Positions 20,770-30,838 of a DNA stretch of 53,403 nucleotides are shown here, piece by piece. A program made the translations under genes and the position numbers. The notes under the pieces were generated by a model that had not been told where the DNA came from, did no database searches, and was given only the letters and a program-made list of their open reading frames with translations. Every line of letters begins with the position of its first letter. The first letter of the stretch is position 1. Source of the stretch: Sergeia podlipaevii (lineage: Eukaryota > Euglenozoa > Kinetoplastea > Trypanosomatida > Trypanosomatidae); the NCBI GenBank assembly GCA_030849805.1, contig JASANZ010002140.1, positions 1-53,403 on the forward strand. Reading direction: 5' to 3'.

Positions 20770-21222
20770 CTATGCATATTCTTCTCTGCTAGTATCCGCG
20801 TCCTGAAGCAACTGCATACACTTCTCCTCGCACTCTGCTGCCCGCTGCTGGTGACGTCTAAGAAGATCTTCACGCCTTGCGTTGGTACGGATGGAAGTTT
20901 CTTGAACAAGCAGCCCAAGACCCCGCTGCTTCTCTTCAATAGTGCGGATAGAGCTCTGCGCCTTGTGCTGCCATATCTCCACTCCTGCACGAAACTGACG
21001 CCCCATCTCCATGAGTTTCTCCACCTCGGCCTCTATAGCTGGCTGATCCTCCGCGAGTGAGCCGCGCACTCCACCCAGGAGCTCCTCAAGTTGCTGCTGT
21101 ACAGTCGTTGTCAGGGCATCAACGCTAGTCTGCAGCTGTCTCTCCCTCTGTGAGTCTGATTCCTGCCACGCCGCCTCTAGCTCGCGCTCCAGTGAATCTA
21201 CAAGTGACAGTTGTGGTTTCAT
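20770..21222 (-). CDS. small coiled-coil protein, unknown
   Basis: A 150-residue protein starting at the ATG at 21222. An AG (CTCAG) ten bases upstream of this ATG, preceded by a T25 tract at 21325-21349, supports the start and excludes the hydrophobic extension upstream. Almost the whole chain is predicted helical with heptad-like Leu spacing, broken by a short G-G-V-R-G-S turn near 49-54 and a Pro near 60. It is acidic at the start and richer in Arg/Gln in the second half. No Cys-pair, membrane span or signal is visible. Size and shape recall small subunits of vesicle-tethering, BLOC-like or axonemal complexes, but I have no motif to choose one. Confidence 0.75.
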   Translation of the reverse strand: MKPQLSLVDSLERELEAAWQESDSQRERQLQTSVDALTTTVQQQLEELLGGVRGSLAEDQPAIEAEVEKLMEMGRQFRAGVEIWQHKAQSSIRTIEEKQRGLGLLVQETSIRTNARREDLLRRHQQRAAECEEKCMQLLQDADTSREEYA

Positions 21223-21620
21223 CTTTACACCTGAGCGTGAACAAGGAGAACAAAAAAGAAAGTCATAAAAAATGGGGTAAAGGGAAAAAAAAGGAGAAAA
21301 GATATGTAGCGGGATCCACAACGCAAAAAAAAAAAAAAAAAAAAAAAAACGTCAATTTGGCAGCAGAGATGTATCATCTGAGCCACGCATGCATCTGCAA
21401 TGTCTTTAATTGACTGAAAAGAAGAGGAGAATAGAAAAGATGTTGTTGTTTTTTTTGTAAAAGCACCTCGGATATGAGAGGTAACTACGCAACAGAGAAG
21501 CAGAAAGAAAAATGCATACGCCACAAAACGTATATGTAGGAACGTCTACCACGTGTATGCCTCCTTATGTGCTACCACCTTCTAGAGAGAGAGAGAGATA
21601 GTCGAGATGCACCAATACAC
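21223..21620. other. gap with A25 run
   Basis: No gene seen. It contains the longest homopolymer of the window (A25 at 21325-21349, T25 on the transcribed strand), which probably serves as splice tract for the coiled-coil gene, and a GA microsatellite at 21583-21598 in the 3' UTR of the ATG9 gene. Confidence 0.6.
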
Positions 21621-23747
21621 CTACACACTGAAGTACATGGCACCAGCCCCCTGCTCCTGCAGTTCACGCTGACCCTCCTCGTCGTCGTCATGACCGTCAG
21701 CAGCGGTACGTGTTGTGGTGCTTCGAGAAGCTCCATATCGCTCAGTTGGTACCAGCCCCGACCTCGCGTGCATTACCTGCGATACGAACAGTTTCTCTCT
21801 TTCATGTGCAGTAGCGCCAACCTCAAAAGGAATACCAGCAGTGCGTGTAGAACGGGACTGAGACACGAGTAAATCACCAGGTGTTTCGCCCCCGTAACGG
21901 GGCTGCAATGTGAGCACTTGCTGGCTAACACGGTCGTTGAGGTCGGAAAGAAAGCTGGCGAGCGTGGTAGATTGGTTCCCGGCATGTGTGTTGTGGTGTG
22001 CCTCAGCCGCAAGCGCATCGGGCCCTGGAAAGGTTGGCGCAGCACGATCAAGATGTTGCAGTGTCCAGCGCGGGTAGACGGCAGAGAAGCTAGCCACCGA
22101 GCAGCGTAGCTTTTCACCACGTGGCTTTCTATTGGAGCTGGCAAGCAGAGTACTGCGCGAGCTAGACTCCTCCACTGCGTCCTGCTCTTCTCCAGTGGCG
22201 TCGCGCTCAAAGGCAGCTCCTTGCGCTACAGAGCCAACGCCCTCGACAAAAACAGAATTCTGAAGCAAAAAGTCAACAAGAGACTCCAGGCTGCCGTCTC
22301 GAAGAGCAGTCATGAGAATAAAAGGCATGAAAAGAATACGAAACAGTTCGGTGAATATGAGCGCAAACCGGCTACAAACAAAGTGCCACTTGATGTGAAG
22401 CAGAAATGCCTCACCTGATTGATACCACTCTTCAGTGCTATAGTGAATAGATGCGCAGAGTTGCTCCAAGTCAGTCACATACGCGTACTCCCGCTCGCTC
22501 GCAGGAACTTCTGTAAAGGTAGCGTGCAACAGAAGAGCAATGGTGAGCCACCAGACAAAGGTGAGTCCGCCCACAGAACCGCCAATAAAAAGCGCTGGAT
22601 TGAGAAAAGTCAGCGTCACTGTGACAAGCACGCAGATACTCGACACACGCCGCACGAAGCGGGAGACGCTATTTGAAACAGAAAGCCTGCAAACCATGCG
22701 AGACGCCACTGTACGTCCAACTGCAAGGCGGCTCTCGTGCAGGTGTGTAACTTCGTTGTATAGACGGAATGTCCAGGATGCTCGATGATTCCACTCTAAC
22801 TGAGAAAAAGCGCTGTAGTTAGACTTGAGCTGCGCAGCGTTCTTGGTGAGAACCTTCACGACAGAGTAGGTCGCGATGAAGGCGTAGAAGCAGAGACTTA
22901 GCGTAATGTACTTCACCGTGCGCTCCCGCATCGCCCACAGAGCGTCGCCACGAGCGCTAATAGTGTTGAAGGGATCAAAGGTAGCTGACATCAGTGAAAG
23001 CAGCGTCTCTGGGCTCATGTGGCTCAGCGCGCCGCTGCGCAGTAAATCGCTATCGTACATCGCAATTGCAAAATTCTCGTGCTGCATGAGTGCCTGCACC
23101 GCACGCAGCGAGTCCCACACGTCGCCGGCAGAGCAAAACATAAGCAGCCGCTCGCGACTTACCGCTTCACACACACTCTCCATGAAGTCCCCCCAGTTGA
23201 TGGTGGTCAGCACAGGCCGTGATGTAATTCGCATCAAAACCGACTCATGCCCCCCAACAGCCAGTTGCTCGCTGCGCCACGTGTGCTGCCAGCGCTGAAA
23301 GGGGGTGAGGAAGCCAGTGTCAATGCCAGAGCTCTGGGCCAGCTCTTCCACCTCGCGATAGACGTACACAGTCTCAGCAAAAGCAATCGTCTCGTAAAGG
23401 AACGAAACCGTCGTTGACGCCACAAACACAAAGCCAAACATGTAGCCCCAGAATGTGCGCTGGAAGACATACGGCCATGACCAGCCGTTTACAAGGACGC
23501 TTTCAGCACACTCCGCCTCCGTGCAATGTAGCGCAATCTCCCAATGAAAGCGCATGGAAAAAATAACTGCGACGATCATGAGAGCTAGCATGTTTAGCAC
23601 GTCCACCAGGGCCGCCGTCACTACGCCCCAATAGCCTCTATTGAACCAGTATACATACAAGCAGCGCATCAGTCTATGTGGGTCCTCAAACTTCCCGCTT
23701 TCTGCCAAGCGCAATGTGAAGCGCGGCGCTCGCAAGGATGGAATCAT
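21621..23747 (-). CDS. ATG9: autophagy protein ATG9-like lipid scramblase
   Basis: ATG9 is the multispanning membrane protein of autophagy vesicles, a trimeric lipid scramblase that seeds autophagosomes. This 708-residue protein is divergent but keeps the layout: membrane spans near residues 40-63, 98-120, 280-300 and a longer hydrophobic pair near 370-402, plus re-entrant helices later. Recognisable ATG9 motifs are F-R-L-Y-N-E-V-T-H-L-H-E-S-R-L near residue 325 (equivalent to K-F-R-E-F-N-E-L in other ATG9s), a W-H-F near 450, and the F-M-P-F-I-L-M region near 470 followed by a V-E-G-V-G-S-V motif near 500. The region after residue 520 is disordered and Ser/Thr-rich. Identification rests on these motifs and topology, so it is probable rather than certain. 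Confidence 0.8.
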   Translation of the reverse strand: MIPSLRAPRFTLRLAESGKFEDPHRLMRCLYVYWFNRGYWGVVTAALVDVLNMLALMIVAVIFSMRFHWEIALHCTEAECAESVLVNGWSWPYVFQRTFWGYMFGFVFVASTTVSFLYETIAFAETVYVYREVEELAQSSGIDTGFLTPFQRWQHTWRSEQLAVGGHESVLMRITSRPVLTTINWGDFMESVCEAVSRERLLMFCSAGDVWDSLRAVQALMQHENFAIAMYDSDLLRSGALSHMSPETLLSLMSATFDPFNTISARGDALWAMRERTVKYITLSLCFYAFIATYSVVKVLTKNAAQLKSNYSAFSQLEWNHRASWTFRLYNEVTHLHESRLAVGRTVASRMVCRLSVSNSVSRFVRRVSSICVLVTVTLTFLNPALFIGGSVGGLTFVWWLTIALLLHATFTEVPASEREYAYVTDLEQLCASIHYSTEEWYQSGEAFLLHIKWHFVCSRFALIFTELFRILFMPFILMTALRDGSLESLVDFLLQNSVFVEGVGSVAQGAAFERDATGEEQDAVEESSSRSTLLASSNRKPRGEKLRCSVASFSAVYPRWTLQHLDRAAPTFPGPDALAAEAHHNTHAGNQSTTLASFLSDLNDRVSQQVLTLQPRYGGETPGDLLVSQSRSTRTAGIPFEVGATAHEREKLFVSQVMHARSGLVPTERYGASRSTTTRTAADGHDDDEEGQRELQEQGAGAMYFSV

Positions 23748-25166
23748 GAGAAGCTTCTAGTGTTGAGTGCAAATATGGTTCTTTGTTTTATCTGTCTCCC
23801 CCCTCCTTCAACTCTTAAATACGATTAATAAGCAATAATCAAGAGAAAGTTCTGCGTATGGTATCTGTTATGCCCACAAAGTTTGCTGTGTAGCACTGCT
23901 CACAAGATACACAAATGGGAAGTATGAACTACTTCGCCTCAGCTGCTTTCTGCCTGGTAGCTTGCACTAGGTATATGTATGTGTATGTGTGTATATGTGG
24001 TATAATAAAAGTGATGACACGCACACGCAAAAAAATTGATAACCAAAACGGAGTGTCCTAAGATATAGGCCAATACTTGACTATCAATATGGAATAATAA
24101 TAATAATTTATAAGAAAAGATAAAAAATAAAAAAAACCAAAGCAAGCCAAAGAAGCATTGTAGTTAAGTACTGAAAGACGCTCTATATGCAACCGCAAAC
24201 AATTCAAAAAAAAAAAAAAAAAAACATCCAGAACATAGCATCACTCAACGAAGGCAAAATTAACCCATTCTTTAGTATCAAAATTCAATATTTATTGTGA
24301 GTTCTATTTATTATTTATTCCTTTTCATTGAAAACAAGCATTCCGTATATATTGCATCCCTTCCCTGCTGCCAGTCATCAAATACCCAAACATCTCCCTC
24401 GGTTGTAATCACATGCACACACACACACACACGCACATGCATCTTTCATTTCTCTCTCTATTATGGTTTTTCGTTCTCTTTCTTGAACAAAACAAAATGC
24501 ATCCCAATAAAACAGCATCTGCATTTAATGTCTCTTATCGCCTCATGCTGTTAACGACAAGAAATACGAACAGATTAGAAAGAGGACACGTAACATCAAT
24601 AGTCATAAAACGCTAAAAACACACGCTCAGCAAGCCAGACACACAAAATAAAAAAAGGACAAGTAATACCAAAAAAAAAAAAACACGAGAGAGCACGGCT
24701 CCCTCTCTTCCACCTGTCTCTCCATCCTGATGACACAACTAAAGTTGTTTGCCACTAATGCATCTAGACTTTATATCAAAGCTCCGATGCCGCCTCCCCC
24801 CCCCCCCGCGCACGTTACCGAGTTTCACAACGTATTACTTTACTTCATAAAGGGAAAGAAAAACTTATGATCCCCTTTCCGTTTACTAAGGGCCCAGTAA
24901 ATCGTCCTCACACATCACTTTTCTTTTTTCATCGCCCTAGTGCAAATAATAAAAAAAAAAAAATGAAAAATGAAGAAAACAAAAATGAGTACGTAAACAG
25001 CATCGAAGCACATGTGAACTGTGCAGTCGACAACAGTGGCGCAACCTGGTAAATATATAACATGATCCGTTCACTCCCCTCCTCCTCATCGTGCCCACCA
25101 CCCCCTCGGTTTTGTTGTGTAGTTTAAAGCAAAGAAAAAAAATGGGATCTATAACTGCTGCAGGTC
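23748..25166. other. gap of about 1.4 kb
   Basis: No gene seen. It contains A-runs at 24206-24224, 24671-24683 and 24951-24963, a CA stretch at 24414-24434 and a C12 run at 24796-24807. It should hold the 3' UTR of the nucleoporin gene and the splice region of ATG9, for which no strong pyrimidine tract lies close to the ATG. Confidence 0.55.
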
Positions 25167-28100
25167 TCACGCTACTCCCAATGCCAGCTTACGCAACGCC
25201 TTTTCGAGAGAAACATGTGTTCGCATGCTCGGACGGTTGATACGCTCCTCTGGCTCCACTTCCGCTGGCGGCCTTTGCACCATAAATGCAGCAGCAGTGT
25301 CAACCTGCAGCAGTCGCGCAATACGGTCAAACTCAGAGGCCGCCGCACCGCCAGCGGCACAAAGCAAGCTGGCTCGCATTGCGTTGCGCTGGCAAAATCC
25401 TCTCACCGCATCCGTACGCTGGTAGTCGGGCTCAATCATGTGAAGCGGCAGCAAAGCCCAGAACCATGTCTCTTCATTGAATTCCATCTGGGTGGCAAGC
25501 CCCAGCAATACGGACGTCTCTGCATCACGGTATTGCTCGCTACGTGACACCTGCACCGCACGCACCGCTGAGACGATAAGAAAAGGCACAAGAAAGTCTG
25601 TGGCACAGTAGCTAGAGGCGTGTGGGTGAAGGCTAGCACGGGGTGGGGCAGCGCCGGCCGCAAAGCCCTCCAGTACTAAGAGCGCCGCATCTTGAAAGCT
25701 GCTGCCCCGCTTCACGTAGTCGCGACCACGAGAAGTGGTCAGTGCCGTAGAGGGCACGCGCTCGCTGTATGGTGGGAGAGGGCGGGTGCAACGGGAAGAA
25801 GGCGCCTCCAGTCGGTCCATAAAGGCGCTGATAATGTCCTCTGCGGGTGTGTCCGGTGTGCAACCGTAGAACGTAAAGACACCAAGAAGCTGTTTCCACG
25901 TGGCCGCGCGCGGCAGAGCGCGCACATCGGTGCCGCTATCTCTTGCACTAGCCGACTTGTTGATCACGTACTCATCCTCAGTAATGAAGGGCTCGACATG
26001 TCCTGACAAGAGGCTCACCACACGGTTGCGCACCTCTTCCCCATCGCGGAACCCGCCGCGCGCCATCTCTACAAAAGAACTAAACTGATTGCCCTCGCCA
26101 CACACGCGCACGACACGCGCAATGTCACCGCTGACGTCGCGTGCAGCGGACCGGGCCTCACGCAGTTTCCTGCACAAAATTATCTGCACGAGCTGCTCGG
26201 CGCGTGAGAGGGTGCTCTTGTCCTGCTGTTGTTGTTGCTGTTGCTTCTCCTCATCGAAGAGCTCGGAGAGTTCCATGGTGAGCCACTGGGCAAGATTGCG
26301 GTGGCGCAGCTGACGCATATAGCGCACCTCCTCCAGTGCATTGGGCATTGCTTGGTCTGACTCGGGGAGGCCATAGAGCGCGGACAAAAGTGCGATGACA
26401 GACTTGCACTGGCGAATAGAAAGAGCCTCCGTACGGCTGAGCGCGGGACCAGAGCGAGTGCTCAGAAACCGTTCCACTGCAGAAAGAAACTCCTGCATCT
26501 TCTCCTCAGAAAGAGTAGTGTTGCTAGACTGGCGGTTTAAATTAATGCTAGCGAGCCCGCACTCCCCTGAAGAGGAAGCCGGTGTTACCGCCACGTGCTG
26601 GAGTGCAGCGCGCAGCACTGTGATGGTGCATGCAGGAAGTGGTCGGCTCACGGGCTTCTGCCAGGAGAAGGGTGTCATAGTCACCACGCGCGCTCCTGCA
26701 ATCTCTGGCACCCCGACGTGGGCCTCAAGACCATCTCTGAGTGCGGAGAAGGAGGGCAACGCAAGGACACCACCGGGGCCCCAACCAGGTCGGAAGCTGC
26801 GAGTGAGACCACCATGAAGCGAAGCAGGAGTCGTTCTCGCTGCTGCTGGGCGAGACACATAATGAGCGTCAATTTCTGAGTCGTTTGCTGCCACAACATA
26901 TACGCGGCGCTGTGGGCAAGGAGCGGCAGCGCTGTCCAACTGAACGCGGCCCCGAGTGCTTTCAGCCTGCATTTCCGCCACGTTCGGCAGTTCATAAGGC
27001 AGCTCAATAGTTGTCCGCTCTGCCGCAAGCAGTCGGCTGGTGAGGCTGTCTGGAGGGAGAGCACGACGAGACACCTCCTCAGCAGGAGCCCTGGCGGCGA
27101 CGACAGCAGCAGCAGCAGGAGCGCTAGGGCCCGCCGCCCAATCTTCTTCTTCGTCTGCATCGACGGCAAGCTCAACTTCAGGGAGAGCGCCGTCACCGTT
27201 GACGGATCCCTCGTGGTGGTAGTCAGCGCTTTCGTCATCGTTGATCATGTAGCGCCACTCCTCACCACGGTACGAGACGAAACGTGTGCCAGCAGCCTGG
27301 CACTGCTCGCGCAGTTCCTCCGTGGTAATATTGGTCACCCTATAAACCGTCACCAACGTCTTGACGTTAAAGCCAGTGTGGGCCGCGGGGGCGTCTCTGC
27401 GTGGGTACAGCGCCACGGCACCGGTGCTGTGCAGCACCAGTACGTCTGTCACCTCGACGCGAACCATATTGACGGGCTCCATAAAAAGAATCTCGCATTT
27501 GCCATCGCGACGCGAGACCTTCAGTCCGCGCACCTGACGCAAGTACTCAGCTGGCTTAGACTGCAGCACTTCCAGGCTGGGTGAGAAGATGTATTCGGGG
27601 TTTGCACACGTTGGAGCAACCGCACTCGCCGACGGCTTCTGAGAGTACGGTCGCGCGTCCTCCTTCGCCGCAAGAGCATCAGCTTCAATGTCCGCGACTG
27701 GTGCTAGACGGTGATGCACATCGTAAGCATCTGAACCAGTACCAAGCTGGATAGAAGGGGTAATGATGTCTTTGAGTGCTGCGGGAGAGATGGCGCTAGT
27801 AGTAAGAGACGCCGGCTGCTGCTTCAGAACTGTGTTCGGGTCAGGGGCCTGGGAGGGCTGAATCACCCATGAACGCAGTAGACGTTGCGGTGGCAGAGCA
27901 GATCCGGCCCCGGTATCCTTGGAGGACTTTTCTGGCTTGGGCACCTGCGGCCGCTCATACTGGGCAAAAAGAAGCACATCTCCGTATGGCTGGGAAGAGA
28001 AGTCTGGCAGAGACATGAAGGATAGGTCATTGGGACGAAGTACCTGCCCCTGTTGCGGAGCGCCGCCGACAGCCTGCTGCTGACCAAAGCCTCCACTTGG

Positions 28101-29291
28101 TGCCATTTGCGATCCAAAACCACCGACAGCCTGCTGTTGGCCGAACCCACCGCCAGGCGCTGTTTGCCCGAACCCACCGCCGGGTGCTGTTTGGCCAAAG
28201 CCCCCACCAGGGGCCGTCTGGCCAAAACCACCTCCAGCTGGCTGCTGCCCGAAGCCACCACCTGGCGCTGTTTGTGCACCAAACCCTCTGCCCGCGCCCT
28301 GTTGTTGCCCAAAACCTCCGCCAGTCGCTGTTTGTCCAAAGCCGCCCCCAGCTTGCTGTCCGAAACCGCCAGCCTGTTGTTGCTGGCCAAAGCCACCGCC
28401 TGCAGCAGGTTGGCCGAAGCCTCTGCCCGCCCCTTGCTGACCAAAGCCGCCAGCTTGTTGTTGTTGGCCAAAACCTGTACCCGCCGCAGGTTGCTGACCA
28501 AAGCCGCTACTCTGCTGCTGGCCAAAGCCACCGCCTGCAGCAGGTTGGCCGAAGCCCCTGCCTGCTCCTTGCTGACCAAAGCCGCCAGCTTGTTGTTGTT
28601 GGCCAAAACCTGTACCCGCTGCAGGTTGCTGACCAAAGCCACTACTCTGCTGCTGGCCAAAGCCAACGCCTGCAGCAGGTTGGCCGAAGCCTCTGCCTGC
28701 CCCTTGCTGCTGACCGAAACCGCCACCCTGTTGCTGTCCAAAGCCGCCAGCCTGTTGTTGCTGTCCGAAGCCACCGCCCGCAGCGGGCTGTCCAAAACCT
28801 CTTCCTGCTCCTTGCTGACCAAAGCCGCCAGCTTGTTGTTGTTGGCCGAAACCGCCACCCTGCTGCTGACCAAACCCACCAGGTTGACCAAAGCCGCCGC
28901 CTGCAGCAGCGGGCTGTCCGAACCCTCTTCCTGCTCCCTGCTGGCCAAAACCACCAGTTTGTGGCTGACCATAACCGCCTGCTTGCTGCTGGCCGAAACC
29001 CCCAGCTTGTTGCTGCTGGCCGAAACCGCCAGCCTGTTGTTGCTGACCAAACCCACCAGGTTGACCAAAGCCACCGCCTGCGGCTGGTTGTCCAAAGCCC
29101 CTGCCTGCTCCCTGCTGTTGACCAAAGCCAGCGGCTTGTGGCTGACCATAACCGCCTGCCTGTGGCTGGCCAAAACCTCCTGCTTGCTGCTGGCTAAAGC
29201 CGCCAGCTTGTGGTTGGCCAAAGCCACCAGCTTGTGGTTGCCCAAAGCCACCTTGCTGTACTTGCTGCCCAAAGCCCCCAAACGATGTCAT
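25167..29291 (-). CDS. NUP158: FG nucleoporin Nup98-Nup96 type (Nup158-like)
   Basis: A 1374-residue component of the nuclear pore. Residues 1-410 are an FG domain with about 44 Phe-Gly motifs, almost all in G-F-G-Q context with Gln-rich spacers; such domains form the transport barrier. Residues about 562-685 match the Nup98 autopeptidase domain (start P-E-Y-I-F-S-P-S, core [13 protein letters not shown], end E-E-W-R-Y-M-I-N-D). The self-cleavage motif His-Phe-Ser/Thr is not present there; D-D-E-S-A-D follows. Near residue 826, [10 protein letters not shown] is the N-terminal signature of Nup96/Nup145C, and the remaining 530 residues look like its alpha-solenoid. So Nup98 and Nup96 parts are fused and apparently stay joined, as I recall for the T. 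brucei homologue. The FG part codes through tandem repeats and creates long false frames on the other strand. Confidence 0.92.
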   Translation of the reverse strand: MTSFGGFGQQVQQGGFGQPQAGGFGQPQAGGFSQQQAGGFGQPQAGGYGQPQAAGFGQQQGAGRGFGQPAAGGGFGQPGGFGQQQQAGGFGQQQQAGGFGQQQAGGYGQPQTGGFGQQGAGRGFGQPAAAGGGFGQPGGFGQQQGGGFGQQQQAGGFGQQGAGRGFGQPAAGGGFGQQQQAGGFGQQQGGGFGQQQGAGRGFGQPAAGVGFGQQQSSGFGQQPAAGTGFGQQQQAGGFGQQGAGRGFGQPAAGGGFGQQQSSGFGQQPAAGTGFGQQQQAGGFGQQGAGRGFGQPAAGGGFGQQQQAGGFGQQAGGGFGQTATGGGFGQQQGAGRGFGAQTAPGGGFGQQPAGGGFGQTAPGGGFGQTAPGGGFGQTAPGGGFGQQQAVGGFGSQMAPSGGFGQQQAVGGAPQQGQVLRPNDLSFMSLPDFSSQPYGDVLLFAQYERPQVPKPEKSSKDTGAGSALPPQRLLRSWVIQPSQAPDPNTVLKQQPASLTTSAISPAALKDIITPSIQLGTGSDAYDVHHRLAPVADIEADALAAKEDARPYSQKPSASAVAPTCANPEYIFSPSLEVLQSKPAEYLRQVRGLKVSRRDGKCEILFMEPVNMVRVEVTDVLVLHSTGAVALYPRRDAPAAHTGFNVKTLVTVYRVTNITTEELREQCQAAGTRFVSYRGEEWRYMINDDESADYHHEGSVNGDGALPEVELAVDADEEEDWAAGPSAPAAAAVVAARAPAEEVSRRALPPDSLTSRLLAAERTTIELPYELPNVAEMQAESTRGRVQLDSAAAPCPQRRVYVVAANDSEIDAHYVSRPAAARTTPASLHGGLTRSFRPGWGPGGVLALPSFSALRDGLEAHVGVPEIAGARVVTMTPFSWQKPVSRPLPACTITVLRAALQHVAVTPASSSGECGLASINLNRQSSNTTLSEEKMQEFLSAVERFLSTRSGPALSRTEALSIRQCKSVIALLSALYGLPESDQAMPNALEEVRYMRQLRHRNLAQWLTMELSELFDEEKQQQQQQQDKSTLSRAEQLVQIILCRKLREARSAARDVSGDIARVVRVCGEGNQFSSFVEMARGGFRDGEEVRNRVVSLLSGHVEPFITEDEYVINKSASARDSGTDVRALPRAATWKQLLGVFTFYGCTPDTPAEDIISAFMDRLEAPSSRCTRPLPPYSERVPSTALTTSRGRDYVKRGSSFQDAALLVLEGFAAGAAPPRASLHPHASSYCATDFLVPFLIVSAVRAVQVSRSEQYRDAETSVLLGLATQMEFNEETWFWALLPLHMIEPDYQRTDAVRGFCQRNAMRASLLCAAGGAAASEFDRIARLLQVDTAAAFMVQRPPAEVEPEERINRPSMRTHVSLEKALRKLALGVA
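28060..29291 (-). repeat. FG-coding tandem repeats
   Basis: About 1.2 kb of degenerate short repeats coding G-F-G-Q-Q-Q type units. They are in-frame protein repeats of the nucleoporin, not a non-coding satellite. Confidence 0.9.
28416..28685 (-). repeat. 135-bp tandem duplication inside the FG domain
   Basis: Two adjacent 135-bp units (28416-28550 and 28551-28685) code nearly identical 45-residue blocks; each holds [15 protein letters not shown] and G-A-G-R-G-F-G. The few differences are mostly silent, pointing to a recent duplication. Confidence 0.8.
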
Positions 29292-29783
29292 TATATTTCC
29301 TATAGAACAATTGCTGATATAGATCTCTCCTTCTCTTCTGCTTCTATAAGTGTTTACTTACAAATATTCTTTCTTGCCTCAGTGCAACAGAGGCGTACAA
29401 GCTAGTACCCTACAAAGGCAAAAGAAAGAAAAAATTGAAAAACAAAAAGAGGATAAAAGCGGGAAAAAGAAGATACGTGCTTAAAAGAGATATGTATCAA
29501 AGCCTGAAGCAAGAAGGCTGAGAGCCGAAAGCCCAAACTTAAGTATCTCACAAAGACATTCGACCAATGTGTCACTGCACTGAGTGCGTTTTGGTTTCTC
29601 TTTTTTTTTTTTTGAAAATGATCAGTGTTAAGTGCAATAATAATAAAAGGGGTGGCAAATGTGCGCGCCACCACTGGCTAGTATAACTCTGTCACAATAA
29701 AGCAAAGTCAGCAGCTCGTTGTCATAAGTCTGTCTCTCTCTCTCTCCAATGATGAGAAAGTTTCTCTTTCCTTTCGGCAAGCC
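29292..29783. other. gap between nucleoporin and HWD-repeat gene
   Basis: No gene seen. It holds a T13 run on the plus strand at 29601-29613 (A13 on the transcribed strand) and a CT microsatellite at 29732-29747 just after the HWD gene's stop. A minus-strand frame at 29402-29674 is low complexity. Confidence 0.55.
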
Positions 29784-30419
29784 TCATTCATCATTCGGCG
29801 CGAAAAGTTGAGCCATTGATTGAGTTGGTGATGCACCTGCCATAGTTTGGGTATCATCCCAGTGCTCCATCTCCGCACAATAGCACTGCTTTTCTGCGCT
29901 AGGGTACTTCAACGCTACACTGTTCCCAATGTCCCGCGTCACTACTCCACTCTTGCGATTCAATGTGTAAAGAGCACGGCCTGGAAACGGCTTGAAGAGC
30001 AATGTCATGGAAGGCGTCGTAGGTGCTGTTCCTTGTGTGGCACAAACATCATCCCAGTGCTGCATCTCTGAGCAAAACGGCTGCGACGGACGATTTTTAA
30101 GTACCTGCTGCACAACCACTGATTGATACTTATATTCGCCGCCTTGAATGTCAACGGGGATCGGTAGAGGATCCTCTATGGTGCACCTTCGGAAAAGTTT
30201 TGACATCATCTGGGTGCCGTCCGCTACACCAGTCTCTTTACGCAGCTCATCCCAGTGAAGCATTTCGGTGCAAAACATTTGCTTCTGCTCAAATCGATTT
30301 CCTACAGAAATAGCTGCACAGACGAGGACGGCAGGCGTGTGATCCTCCATTATCACTCTATCTGTGACATCAATATCAACGTCTTCTCGCGTTGGCGCAG
30401 CCCTTCCCCGCCACTGCAT
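29784..30419 (-). CDS. unknown protein with three CxEMxHWD repeats
   Basis: I do not recognise the family. The 211-residue protein carries three copies of one motif: Phe/Tyr-Cys-x-Glu-Met-x-His-Trp-Asp-Asp/Glu, with the Cys at residues 50, 116 and 181, a spacing of 66 and 65 residues. Each copy continues for about 28 residues to a second conserved piece, Met-x-x-Leu-Phe, ending at 76, 142 and 206. So the repeat unit is about 28 conserved residues plus a variable linker of about 38. The invariant Cys, Glu, His and Asp could bind metal, or the Trp-containing helix could bind a partner; neither is shown. No signal peptide, membrane span or coiled coil is visible. The first ATG is used, six bases after an AG at 30427-30426. 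The stop is TGA. Neighbours are a nucleoporin and an AAA ATPase, which says little in this kind of genome. Confidence 0.85.
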   Translation of the reverse strand: MQWRGRAAPTREDVDIDVTDRVIMEDHTPAVLVCAAISVGNRFEQKQMFCTEMLHWDELRKETGVADGTQMMSKLFRRCTIEDPLPIPVDIQGGEYKYQSVVVQQVLKNRPSQPFCSEMQHWDDVCATQGTAPTTPSMTLLFKPFPGRALYTLNRKSGVVTRDIGNSVALKYPSAEKQCYCAEMEHWDDTQTMAGASPTQSMAQLFAPNDE

Positions 30420-30838
30420 TTTTACCTAAAGGACTAGAGTATTTTTTTTTGATTTAAAGAAAGGGTAAGAAAATTCAGACCAAACGATAAAATGAAAGAA
30501 AAAAAGATCTGGTCGCTGCACCTCAAAAATGTGTGTTTGAGATATCAGCCTATAAAAAGAGGCTAATGTGAACACAGTAAAGAATACATGATAAAAAATA
30601 TTTTAAAAAGAAAAGAGAGACGAACATGTAGAAGCAAAAAAGCAGTTATTCATATATTCACGTTTATTTTTTGAAAAAAAATCATGAAAGGGACATAATA
30701 ATGACAAAGAAGTAGTGATGTTTGCGGATGTATTAATTTTCAAATGCGTTGCTCTTTATTTCTTTAATACTCATTCGAATAAAGATAAATTTGCGTCTCT
30801 GTAACATTATAGTACAGTTTAATCGTGTCAACCCAATA
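30420..30838. other. gap between HWD-repeat gene and AAA ATPase gene
   Basis: No gene seen. AT-rich, with a T9 run at 30442-30450 on plus and several short A-runs; it should contain the 3' UTR of the AAA gene and the splice region of the HWD gene. Confidence 0.5.

Noticed and set aside
20286..20990. Minus-strand 234-residue frame
   Set aside because: Overlaps the coiled-coil gene in another frame and is rich in Phe/Ser/Tyr runs from AT-rich spacer.
21325..21349. A25 run as the tail of a retroposon
   Set aside because: No element body, target-site duplication or internal promoter next to it; it fits the splice tract of the coiled-coil gene.
28060..29291. CRISPR-like or satellite array
   Set aside because: The repeats are in frame, degenerate and code FG motifs; there are no uniform repeats with unique spacers.
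28053..29405. Long plus-strand frames (450 and 366 residues) and a second minus frame across the FG region
   Set aside because: They arise from the repeats of the nucleoporin read in other frames; their sequences are Ser/Leu/Ala repeats without a domain, and only the G-F-G-Q frame continues into recognisable nucleoporin domains.
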